Shown: positions 1 to 5,622 of the stretch, in pieces
How the letters are laid out: every line of letters starts with the position of its first letter
Position numbering within the stretch: position 1 is the stretch's first letter
NCBI GenBank assembly: GCA_002694585.1
Contig: NZMM01000022.1
Coordinates: 2,229-7,861 of the forward strand
DNA length: 5,633 nt
From: Methanobacteriota archaeon
Lineage (GTDB): Archaea > Thermoplasmatota > Poseidoniia > Poseidoniales > Poseidoniaceae
Direction: 5' to 3'
Translations under genes and position numbers: made by a program
Notes under the pieces: generated by a model
Told to the model about the DNA's origin: nothing
Seen by the model: the letters and a program-made list of their open reading frames with translations, nothing else
Database searches by the model: none

Positions 1-777
1 GAGGAGCGTACCGAACACCGCTTGCTCCAGGTTCATGGTGAGGTCGACGTCACTGCCGAACCAAGCGAGCACGATGGTGCTGGCCAATCGACCCAACAAC
101 CACAGGACGAAGATTGGAGCGAGGTTGGACAGCCGGGTCACGGTGATCAGAAATCGGCGCATGGTGGCGGCCGCGCCGACCAACCGTGCAGCAAAGAGGT
201 GGTAGATGCGGAAGGTGAACAGCAACGCAAGCACGTAGAGCAAGAAGGCCATGACCAACTTCCGGTCTTCATGGACCAAGCCATCCGGCATCGCCACGAT
301 CAGCGCAATGGGCAGGATCACCAAGACGGTCTGGAAGGGGACGGCCAGAAGGATGAGCCCACCGTGGGTGACCGTGATTGGATGGCCCTGCTGGACGCGG
401 TCGTGCGTCAGCAGTGCCAGACGTCCATGGCTGGATTGGGCGTAATCGTGACGCGCGTTTCGGATGAGGTCCGCCTGACGTGGTGCGCGTGAGAAGCCCA
501 AGGCCGCGGCCCAGCCGCCGCGTTCAACCACCGGCAGGGGACGCCAACCCCCGAACACTGCGGCCAACAGGAAGGCCAACATGCCGTAACTCAGGGAAGC
601 CGCGGTGATCCATGGCATCATGTCAAATCGGAACTGAAGGGAAGCTTGCGCATCGTTCCATTCAAACTGAAGCAAGTAGGTCAAACTGAACGCAACGAAG
701 GGCGTGGCGAAGACCTGGAGCAGGAGGATGAAACTGAGCCAGAGCCGTGGCAGCAAAGGAGCCCGCCGCGGCTGCAT
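1..777 (-). CDS. Polytopic membrane protein of unknown family, 3' end beyond the window
   Basis: The frame stays open from an ATG at 777 to the left edge, giving 259 codons without a stop; the C-terminus lies outside the window. An in-frame TAG at 804-802 with no other start codon after it makes 777 the only plausible start. The product is strongly hydrophobic. Likely membrane segments are near residues 12-37, 55-77, 138-163, 172-195 and 206-240. Between segments two and three lies a polar loop (about 78-137) rich in Arg, His and Gln. There is no signal peptide cleavage motif and no catalytic motif I recognise, so no function is assigned. It follows the Cys-rich membrane protein gene after 71 bases on the same strand and may belong to the same transcript. 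No good ribosome binding site precedes it. A plus-strand reading of the same stretch (22-492) is polar, low-complexity and shadow-like. I am confident it is coding and have no confident family. Confidence 0.8.
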   Translation of the reverse strand, partial: MQPRRAPLLPRLWLSFILLLQVFATPFVAFSLTYLLQFEWNDAQASLQFRFDMMPWITAASLSYGMLAFLLAAVFGGWRPLPVVERGGWAAALGFSRAPRQADLIRNARHDYAQSSHGRLALLTHDRVQQGHPITVTHGGLILLAVPFQTVLVILPIALIVAMPDGLVHEDRKLVMAFLLYVLALLFTFRIYHLFAARLVGAAATMRRFLITVTRLSNLAPIFVLWLLGRLASTIVLAWFGSDVDLTMNLEQAVFGTLL

Positions 778-848
778 CCTATCGCTCTGACCTTGGACAG
801 GCTATGAGGTTGGTCCGTTTCGACGCGTCCGCAAGACCGACCTTGGAC

Positions 849-1442
849 CTACGCATCGGATTCCGTCGGCCCCAACGCGTGGCCGTCGGCCAGCCACAAG
901 CGGAGCATGGCCATCGGCAAGCGCTCGCTCCGAGGCCGCCCGAGGTCGGGTCGAGGCATCGGGTCGAGTTCGGTGCGGCACGCCGCGCAGCGGACGCCCA
1001 TCACCTCCCATACCGGCTCTGGATGAGCACAACATGCCGCTTCATCGTCACAAGCGTTCATGACCGCCTGCAATCTGAGCGCTGTCGTCATGGAAATCGG
1101 CACCGTGTCGGGGTCGGTCAACGCCACAAGGCGCTGAATGGCTGTCCATCCTGCACCCGCCCACAGGCCAAAACCGAAGGCCGGGTCCCCGCTCCTCAGG
1201 CTTGCCGCACCAAACAACAACGGAAGGAGGGTCAGTGGGAGCACGCCCCACCACAGCCGGCGCATGAGCAACACGCGGGCCGTCAGGTGCGGATTGAGCC
1301 GGGGAGGAGCGGGGTGAGGCGCGAACCTGAGGTTGAAGCCCTTGGTTCGGCACAGGATGAGCATCGGCAAGCGAGGCAACAGGTGACCGAGCACGACGCC
1401 GAGGAGAAGCCGAACACCGACCCCGACCATCGACATGGGCAT
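849..1442 (-). CDS. Small membrane protein with Cys-rich, possibly zinc-binding C-terminus; family unknown
   Basis: The product is 197 residues, starting at the ATG that shares its A with the TGA stop of the aminotransferase (TGATG) and ending in TAG. A TTG one codon upstream is possible but less likely. Hydrophobic segments lie near residues 6-30 and 63-82, with a weaker third near 87-108. The region between the first two is rich in Pro, His and Arg. The soluble tail holds C131, C137, C138, H140 and a CxxC pair C152/C155 in the context RCAACRTELD, which looks like one knuckle of a zinc ribbon. The spacing of the other cysteines is irregular, so metal binding is inference. I do not recognise the family. 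DUF2085-type membrane proteins were considered, but their CHQ and CARCTG motifs are absent. The stop/start overlap suggests translational coupling to the aminotransferase. Overlapping frames on both strands are Arg-rich and lack this hydrophobic pattern, which supports this frame. Confidence 0.75.
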   Translation of the reverse strand: MPMSMVGVGVRLLLGVVLGHLLPRLPMLILCRTKGFNLRFAPHPAPPRLNPHLTARVLLMRRLWWGVLPLTLLPLLFGAASLRSGDPAFGFGLWAGAGWTAIQRLVALTDPDTVPISMTTALRLQAVMNACDDEAACCAHPEPVWEVMGVRCAACRTELDPMPRPDLGRPRSERLPMAMLRLWLADGHALGPTESDA

Positions 1443-1449
1443 CAACCTC
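1440..1449 (-). promoter_or_regulatory. TGATG stop/start overlap with a GAGG-type ribosome binding site
   Basis: On the minus strand the sequence reads GAGGTTGATG. GAGG complements the CCUCC of a 16S rRNA 3' end, and the TGA of the aminotransferase overlaps the ATG of the next gene by one base. GAGG lies only three bases from the ATG, a short spacing, so termination-reinitiation may matter more than direct ribosome recruitment. Confidence 0.45.
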
Positions 1450-2587
1450 GGAGCCGGTGAAGGGTGGCCTCAAACAAATCCATGCCTTTCGCGATGTCCT
1501 CGCGGCCGATGGTGTAGGCAAACCGGAGGTGACCCTCGCCGCTCGGCCCGAAGGCCGTTCCCGGTGAGCACAATACCCCGTCTTTGAGGACCTCAAGGGC
1601 GAGTTCCTCGCTGGTGTATCCGGGGACCTCGACTTTGGGGAAGACGTAGATGGAACCCTTGGGGCGGTGGCACTGCACACCGGGCATGGCGTTGAGGCGG
1701 TCGGTGATCAGGTCGCAGCGCGCTTGGAATTCCTTGGCGAGCACGTCGGGATAATCCGAGGCCTGCTCGATGGCCGCCAGCACCGCGTATTGCATGGCGT
1801 CGTTGGGACAGGCGGTCAGGTAGTACTGGATTTTCGTGACCTGCTTCATGTGTTCGACGTTTTCCGCGATGACGTACCCGATGCGCCAGCCGGTCATGGC
1901 GAAGGTTTTCGAGAAAGAATTGACGACGAACACGCGGTCGTAGCCGGCACCCAGGAAGGAGACATGCTCGCCCTCGAAGATGATGCGGTCGTACACTTCG
2001 TCGCTGATGATCCACAGGTCGTGCTTCCGGGCAAACTCGAGCAGCGCGTCGCGCTGTGCAGCGTTGATGGTGCCCCCGGTCGGGTTGGACGGGAAGTTGT
2101 AGAGGATGGCGACCGTGTCCTCGTCAACGAGCGCCTCAAGGTCCTCGATTTGAGGGACAAATTCGTGCTCAAATCGGCACGGGTAGTAGGTCGCGCTTCC
2201 GCCCACCAAGGTGGCGTCAGGACCGTACAACGGGAAGTACGGTTCGGGGAGGAGGACCTTCCTTCCGGGGTCGAGGAGGGTCAGAAAGAGGTTCATCAGC
2301 GCGTTGGTTCCGGACATCGTGATGCACACGTTGTCTTCCGTCAACCCCGGTGCGTAGGCGTCCCATCCTTTGGCGATGGCCTCGCGAAGGGCGGGGAGAC
2401 CCGCGGTGGTCGTGTACTTGTTCCGACCGTCCAACATCGCTTGGTGGAAGGCTTCAATCGCCACGGGCGGGGGCTGGAAATCCGGCTCGCCTAGACCAAA
2501 GGAAATGGTGTCCTCGCCGGCCAAATCGAACATTTTGCGAACGCCAGTGGGCTGGATGGCCCGGGCACGTTCGGCGTACGTCCGCAT
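1442..2587 (-). CDS. PLP-dependent class I/II aminotransferase (aspartate aminotransferase fold)
   Basis: This is a 381-residue cytosolic enzyme of the usual length for a fold-type I aminotransferase. It would move an amino group between an amino acid and a 2-oxo acid through pyridoxal phosphate. Visible family motifs, in order, are: GLGEPDF at 31-37; SGTNA at 92-96 in the cofactor phosphate region; SNPTGG at 167-172, with N168 as the family's conserved Asn; SDEVYD at 195-200, where D196 would pair with the pyridine nitrogen and Y199 with the ring oxygen; SFSKTFAMTGWRIGY at 224-238, where K227 forms the Schiff base and R235 contacts phosphate; and R355 in GHLRFAY, the expected carboxylate-binding arginine. 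All key residues are present, so it should be active. The donor cannot be assigned by eye; aspartate, aromatic or alanine-type substrates are all possible. It starts 39 bases after the protease stop and has its own candidate promoter box. Its stop overlaps the next start. Confidence 0.95.
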   Translation of the reverse strand: MRTYAERARAIQPTGVRKMFDLAGEDTISFGLGEPDFQPPPVAIEAFHQAMLDGRNKYTTTAGLPALREAIAKGWDAYAPGLTEDNVCITMSGTNALMNLFLTLLDPGRKVLLPEPYFPLYGPDATLVGGSATYYPCRFEHEFVPQIEDLEALVDEDTVAILYNFPSNPTGGTINAAQRDALLEFARKHDLWIISDEVYDRIIFEGEHVSFLGAGYDRVFVVNSFSKTFAMTGWRIGYVIAENVEHMKQVTKIQYYLTACPNDAMQYAVLAAIEQASDYPDVLAKEFQARCDLITDRLNAMPGVQCHRPKGSIYVFPKVEVPGYTSEELALEVLKDGVLCSPGTAFGPSGEGHLRFAYTIGREDIAKGMDLFEATLHRLRG

Positions 2588-2610
2588 GCGCCACCGACTC
2601 CGGACTCGCT

Positions 2611-2620
2611 TTTCAAGACG
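2611..2620 (-). promoter_or_regulatory. Candidate TATA-like promoter box of the aminotransferase gene
   Basis: The minus strand reads CGTCTTGAAA at -33 to -24 from the aminotransferase ATG. It matches the box before the TM2 gene (CATCTTGATG) at 7 of 10 positions and lies at exactly the same distance. It sits in the 39-base gap just after the protease stop. A leaderless or near-leaderless transcript is inferred. GGAG and GGTG sequences also precede the ATG (at 2598-2601 and 2592-2595), so translation from a longer message remains possible. Confidence 0.4.
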
Positions 2621-2626
2621 TGGGGG

Positions 2627-4759
2627 TCAAACTGAGGAGGAAGTTGACTCGTCTTCTTGGATTGGGGCAGGCGGGCTGTTTAACTTGGCGTCCGCTTCCT
2701 CAGACAGGCGAAGCGGCGTGTCTGCGCGGCTTTTCACCACCACCACGGCGGCCAGCGCCATGGCGAACAACACGAAGGCGACGGTCATGAGCGATGCACC
2801 GCCTGTTGCGCCTGATTGGGCGGCGCTGCCGGTGAAGGTCGCGAAGCTGCTCAAGGAGAACCCGTCTTCGGTGAGCGCCCGAACCTCGACCTCGTGATCG
2901 CCTGCGCCAAAGGCCGAGGGGTCGAGGGCCACCGTCCACGTCAGCCGCTCGAGCGAAGCGAGGTCGCCGAGGCTTGCCTCGAAAGTGGCCGAGCGCCACT
3001 CGCCGCCGTTCACGCGGTACTCGACGGCGAGCAGTGGAGCGCCCTGCGCCCATGCTTGGCCGGTCAGCGTGACCAAGGAGGACGTTTGGCTGACGTTGTC
3101 CAAGTGCGCCTGGGCGCCGACGTCGATGGAGCCCGTGGTGCCTTGTTCGAGCAGCATGAAGGACATCTCAACCGCGGCACGCGCATCGACCATGCCCCAG
3201 CCAAAGTCACGGTTCCAATACGGGTCAACCTCTGGTGCTGAGGGCTCGCCGCGACGTTCAGCGGTGAACTTGAGGATCTCTTTGATTTCCATCGGCGAAA
3301 GGTCGGGGTTGGCTTCCATCATCAGCGCGATGATGCCAGAGACGGAGGGGGTGGCGTAGGACGTGCCGGACCCGCGGTTGGTGTAGCCGTTGTCGGCCGC
3401 GTCTTGCCCGGGAACGTCGTTGTGGCATCCTGCACTGGTCACGCACCCCTCGGCCTGCACGATGTTGGTGCCCGGCGCGGTCACCTCGGGCTTGAGTTCG
3501 TTGAGCGGGTTACTGTCTCCGTTGTCGCGACGCGGTCCGCGGGAGGAGTACCCGGCAACGGTGTCGTCTTCGCGGTCGATGGTGTCCTTGTCGTCCGTGG
3601 CCCCGACCGTGATGGAGAGCGAGGAGGAGCCCATGCCCGAAAGGCCGTCGTTGTCGGGGCCGTCGTTGCCTGCAGCAACGCTCACCACGACCCCGGCTTC
3701 CATGGCTTCGTTGAGGATGCGGCTGTGCATGTCCTCGCCGTCTGAGCCGCCGCCTTCGTGGCTGGTGATGCCCCAGGACAGCGAGATGATGTCGATGCCG
3801 TGCTCCGATTCATCGGCACCGGCCCAAGCGTCATCCTTGTGGTCGATGATCCACTGGAGGCCGTTCATGGCCGATTCGTAGAATTCCTGTGCGATGAGGT
3901 AATTCTCGAAGGGGCCTGCGCCGACGTCCGTGCCGATGCGCACATCAACGAGCGCCGCATCGGGCGCGGACCCGGTGAAGTTTGAGTCCGAGCCGTCGGC
4001 CATCTTGCCCGTCGCGGCGGCCATGCCCATGCAGGCCGTGCCGTGCTGATGGGCGTCGTCGGGGTCAAAGGAGCCGTCCTCTGCACGACCACCGGCGAGG
4101 ACGCACTGGTGCACACCGCTGTGCAGGAAGCACACGGCGTCGTATCCTGCGACAAATTTCTCGTTCAATCCAGGGTGCTCGTTGTCCACGCCGGTGTCCA
4201 CCATGGCGATGACGACGCCTTCGCCGCTGACGCCGAGGTCCCACGCGCCCTCTGGGTAAACCGACGAAGAACTCGCCTTGACCGCTGGCGTTTGCACGTC
4301 GCCCCAAAAGACCAGTTCGCCATAGGCTTCGACCATGACCACGTCATCAAGGGCGCGCAAAGTGGGGATCATGCTGGCGTCCACTTGACCGAGCAAGAGG
4401 GCGTCCACAGCGGGCACGACCAATTCGACGGGAAGGTCAAGGGCTTCCACGGCCGCCACGTGGTCTTCGTCAACGCTGGTGCCGTACGACAAACCGATCC
4501 ACACTGGACCGAGTGCCCCGTCAAGCGCATCGTGGACACCGTTCCGGTCGAGGTCCAAGGTCGTCCGCTCCCACCACGGAGCGACCTCTTCAGCGAGCGG
4601 CCCAGGTGCCGTCGTGGGCATGGTCAGGGTTTGGCCTTCGAGGAGCACCTGGCCTTGGTGACCTTCGATGGCCACGCCTTCAACGGGCGCAAAACAGCCG
4701 GCCAGCGGAACCAGCAGGAGCGTGACAAGGGCCACGGCCAAGAGACGCGGTGCTGCCAT
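2627..4759 (-). CDS. Secreted S8 subtilisin-like serine protease, lipobox N-terminus and C-terminal membrane anchor
   Basis: The product is 710 residues. It opens with a signal peptide of lipoprotein type: charged N-terminus, hydrophobic core, and a PLAGC lipobox with C22 as the lipidation site. D69-D80 reads DLDRNGVHDALD, a DxDxNG-type calcium loop. Residues about 85-147 resemble an inhibitor I9-like propeptide. The S8 catalytic domain spans about 175-535, with D188 (VDTG), H239 (HGTACMG), oxyanion N365 (AAGNDG) and S467 (GTSYATP), so the triad is intact. Residues about 543-645 resemble an Ig/Fn3-like beta domain. A transmembrane helix follows at about 655-676, then a 34-residue tail rich in Glu and Ser. 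The expected role is proteolysis on the outer face of the cytoplasmic membrane. The ATG at 4759 was chosen because it puts the signal peptide at the N-terminus; an in-frame start at 4912 would add 51 non-signal residues and run into the divergent gene. No usable ribosome binding site is seen (GGAG one base from the ATG). Confidence 0.93.
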   Translation of the reverse strand: MAAPRLLAVALVTLLLVPLAGCFAPVEGVAIEGHQGQVLLEGQTLTMPTTAPGPLAEEVAPWWERTTLDLDRNGVHDALDGALGPVWIGLSYGTSVDEDHVAAVEALDLPVELVVPAVDALLLGQVDASMIPTLRALDDVVMVEAYGELVFWGDVQTPAVKASSSSVYPEGAWDLGVSGEGVVIAMVDTGVDNEHPGLNEKFVAGYDAVCFLHSGVHQCVLAGGRAEDGSFDPDDAHQHGTACMGMAAATGKMADGSDSNFTGSAPDAALVDVRIGTDVGAGPFENYLIAQEFYESAMNGLQWIIDHKDDAWAGADESEHGIDIISLSWGITSHEGGGSDGEDMHSRILNEAMEAGVVVSVAAGNDGPDNDGLSGMGSSSLSITVGATDDKDTIDREDDTVAGYSSRGPRRDNGDSNPLNELKPEVTAPGTNIVQAEGCVTSAGCHNDVPGQDAADNGYTNRGSGTSYATPSVSGIIALMMEANPDLSPMEIKEILKFTAERRGEPSAPEVDPYWNRDFGWGMVDARAAVEMSFMLLEQGTTGSIDVGAQAHLDNVSQTSSLVTLTGQAWAQGAPLLAVEYRVNGGEWRSATFEASLGDLASLERLTWTVALDPSAFGAGDHEVEVRALTEDGFSLSSFATFTGSAAQSGATGGASLMTVAFVLFAMALAAVVVVKSRADTPLRLSEEADAKLNSPPAPIQEDESTSSSV

Positions 4760-4782
4760 GCTCCGTGGACGTGGGTGACCTG

Positions 4783-4792
4783 CATGAAGATG
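4783..4792 (-). promoter_or_regulatory. Candidate TATA-like promoter box of the protease gene
   Basis: The minus strand reads CATCTTCATG at -33 to -24 from the protease ATG at 4759. It differs at one base from the box before the divergent TM2 gene and has identical spacing. No bacterial -10 sequence lies between it and the ATG. The inference is an archaeal TATA-like element driving a leaderless transcript, which also supports the short start at 4759. Confidence 0.45.
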
Positions 4793-4821
4793 ACGTCCTG
4801 ACCTGTGCGCCGAAGAAGGGG

Positions 4822-4831
4822 CATCTTGATG
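4822..4831 (+). promoter_or_regulatory. Candidate TATA-like promoter box of the first TM2 gene
   Basis: The sequence is CATCTTGATG at -33 to -24 from the ATG at 4855, preceded by the purine-rich stretch GAAGAAGGGG (4812-4821), which could act as a BRE-like flank. It is nearly the same as the protease box on the other strand. No ribosome binding site sits at a usable distance before the ATG, consistent with a leaderless message. Confidence 0.45.
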
Positions 4832-4843
4832 GGGCGGGATGCT

Positions 4844-4857
4844 CAGCATGCAGCATG
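4844..4857 (+). repeat. CAGCATG direct duplication at the first TM2 start
   Basis: CAGCATG occurs twice head to tail. The second copy contains the chosen start codon at 4855. The first copy contains an ATG at 4848 that is out of frame with the TM2 coding sequence. The repeat makes the start ambiguous to automatic callers; frame and promoter spacing favour 4855. Confidence 0.6.
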
Positions 4858-5295
4858 CAACCCGAAGGAACCGCCCCGTGGGACCCTGCCGCCCAGCAGC
4901 CGCAACAAGCACAACCCGTGCAAACCGGACAACAGATGATGGTCACCGGTCAGCCGGTGGCGATCCCGGTCACGCAAACCGCTGGCATGCAAGCAGGCCA
5001 GCCCATGATGACCGGACAGCCCATGGCCGCCCCAATGGGCCAGGGCCAGATGATGATGATGCAGCAAAACCCGCCCAAACAACTCCTTGTCGGCGTTCTT
5101 CTCGCCTTGTTCCTCGGCGTCTTTGGCGTCCACAACTTCTACCTTGGACACACCGGTCGAGGCGTCGCACAGTTGCTCATCACCGTGTTGACGCTGGGGC
5201 TCGGCTCCATCATCACCGGCATTTGGGCCCTCATCGAACTCATCATGATGGCCACTGGAAATTTGCACGATGCGCAAGGCCGTCCCCTCGTGTGA
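4855..5295 (+). CDS. TM2-domain membrane protein with Q/P/M-rich N-terminal tail
   Basis: The product is 146 residues. Residues 1-75 are a low-complexity tail rich in Gln, Pro, Met and Gly, without charge clusters and likely disordered. It contains an imperfect internal repeat around TGQP and a run of four Met. Residues about 76-134 form a TM2 domain: helix one, the signature GVFGVHNFYLGHTGRG at 88-103, then a second hydrophobic segment to about 132. A short polar end NLHDAQGRPLV follows. TM2 proteins are small two-helix membrane proteins of largely unknown role in prokaryotes. The ATG at 4855 was chosen over an upstream in-frame ATG at 4750, which lies inside the oppositely oriented protease gene, and over the out-of-frame ATG at 4848. 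It diverges from the protease gene with 95 bases between starts and is followed by a paralogue. The TM2 identity is firm; the function is not assignable. Confidence 0.9.
   Translation: MQPEGTAPWDPAAQQPQQAQPVQTGQQMMVTGQPVAIPVTQTAGMQAGQPMMTGQPMAAPMGQGQMMMMQQNPPKQLLVGVLLALFLGVFGVHNFYLGHTGRGVAQLLITVLTLGLGSIITGIWALIELIMMATGNLHDAQGRPLV
4921..5034 (+). repeat. Imperfect coding repeat in the TM2 protein tail
   Basis: Residues 23-38 (QTGQQMMVTGQPVAIP) and 46-60 (QAGQPMMTGQPMAAP) are two related units separated by seven residues. The DNA shares short words such as ATGATG and CAGCC but has diverged at synonymous sites, so it is an old or selected protein repeat rather than a recent DNA duplication. Confidence 0.55.
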
Positions 5296-5330
5296 TTTCA
5301 GACATGATGACGCCTCGTTCGGAGGAAGGG

Positions 5331-5338
5331 ATATAATC
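5331..5338 (+). promoter_or_regulatory. Candidate TATA box of the second TM2 gene
   Basis: ATATAATC is by far the most A/T-rich word in the 63-base gap between the two TM2 genes. It is preceded by the purine-rich GGAGGAAGGG (5321-5330), which would suit a BRE. Its centre is about 24-25 bases before the ATG at 5359, near the spacing of an archaeal TATA box on a leaderless transcript. It also equals a bacterial -10 (TATAAT at 5332-5337), but no good -35 is seen 17 bases upstream. Confidence 0.5.
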
Positions 5339-5341
5339 CGT

Positions 5342-5346
5342 GGAGG
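5342..5346 (+). promoter_or_regulatory. Possible Shine-Dalgarno sequence of the second TM2 gene
   Basis: GGAGG is a perfect anti-16S match, 12 bases before the ATG at 5359, which is longer than the usual spacing. It could serve translation if the gene is read from a transcript starting upstream, for example read-through from the first TM2 gene. It would be absent from a message starting at the ATG. Confidence 0.35.
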
Positions 5347-5358
5347 GGATTTTCTCGC

Positions 5359-5622
5359 ATGCAAGCAGCCCCAATGCAAGCCACCATGCCCGCCGCAGCA
5401 CCGAAACAGAAGATGGTCGCCTTCCTGCTCGGATTTTTCCTAGGTGCCTTCGGCGTCCACAACTTCTACCTCGGCAAGAAGGGTATGGGCCTCACCCAGC
5501 TCCTCGTCACGGTGCTCACCCTTGGATTCGGTGCCCTGATTATCGGCCCATGGGCCCTCGTTCAGTCGATCATGATCATCATGGGCAAGATCGACGACGC
5601 CGACGGCAACCCCTTGGTCTGA
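5359..5622 (+). CDS. Short TM2-domain membrane protein, paralogue of the preceding gene
   Basis: The product is 87 residues and nearly all TM2 domain. A short tail (1-16, Met/Ala/Pro-rich) leads into helix one (about 19-36), then the signature GAFGVHNFYLGKKGMG at 29-44 and a second hydrophobic segment to about 75, ending in KIDDADGNPLV. Aligned without gaps to residues 76-146 of its neighbour, 42 of 71 positions are identical by hand count, and the match begins at a shared PKQ and ends at a shared PLV. This is a tandem duplication in which only the tail differs greatly in length. The tail DDADGN is acidic and could bind a cation, but this is speculative. No in-frame extension is plausible and an A/T-rich box precedes the start. 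The stop lies 11 bases from the window end, so downstream context is unknown. Confidence 0.92.
   Translation: MQAAPMQATMPAAAPKQKMVAFLLGFFLGAFGVHNFYLGKKGMGLTQLLVTVLTLGFGALIIGPWALVQSIMIIMGKIDDADGNPLV

Noticed and set aside
747..1460. Plus-strand open frame of 237 codons
   Set aside because: It is rich in Arg, His, Gln and Pro with no domain, as expected for the antisense of GC-rich genes; the minus-strand frame there has clear membrane segments and a coupled start.
1667..2494. Plus-strand open frame of 275 codons
   Set aside because: It lies wholly antisense to the aminotransferase, whose motifs are complete; its translation is a Val/Gly/Arg/Asp-rich shadow.
4043..4801. Plus-strand open frame of 252 codons
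   Set aside because: It is antisense to the protease catalytic region and signal peptide; there is no recognisable domain and the opposite strand carries conserved catalytic motifs.
4750..4854. N-terminal extension of the first TM2 protein to an ATG at 4750
   Set aside because: It would start inside the oppositely oriented protease gene and put the coding region across both candidate promoter boxes; the added residues show no pattern that continues the tail.
4760..4912. N-terminal extension of the protease to an in-frame ATG at 4912
   Set aside because: It adds 51 residues before a perfect lipoprotein signal peptide, overlaps the divergent TM2 start, and breaks the promoter-box spacing seen for the ATG at 4759.
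5332..5337. TATAAT as a bacterial sigma-70 -10 element
   Set aside because: No TTGACA-like hexamer lies about 17 bases upstream, and the other genes show a single box near -28 with no -10, which fits archaeal initiation better. Not fully excluded.
5296..5358. Terminator after the first TM2 gene
   Set aside because: No stem-loop and no T-run longer than four bases was found in the gap, so none is called.
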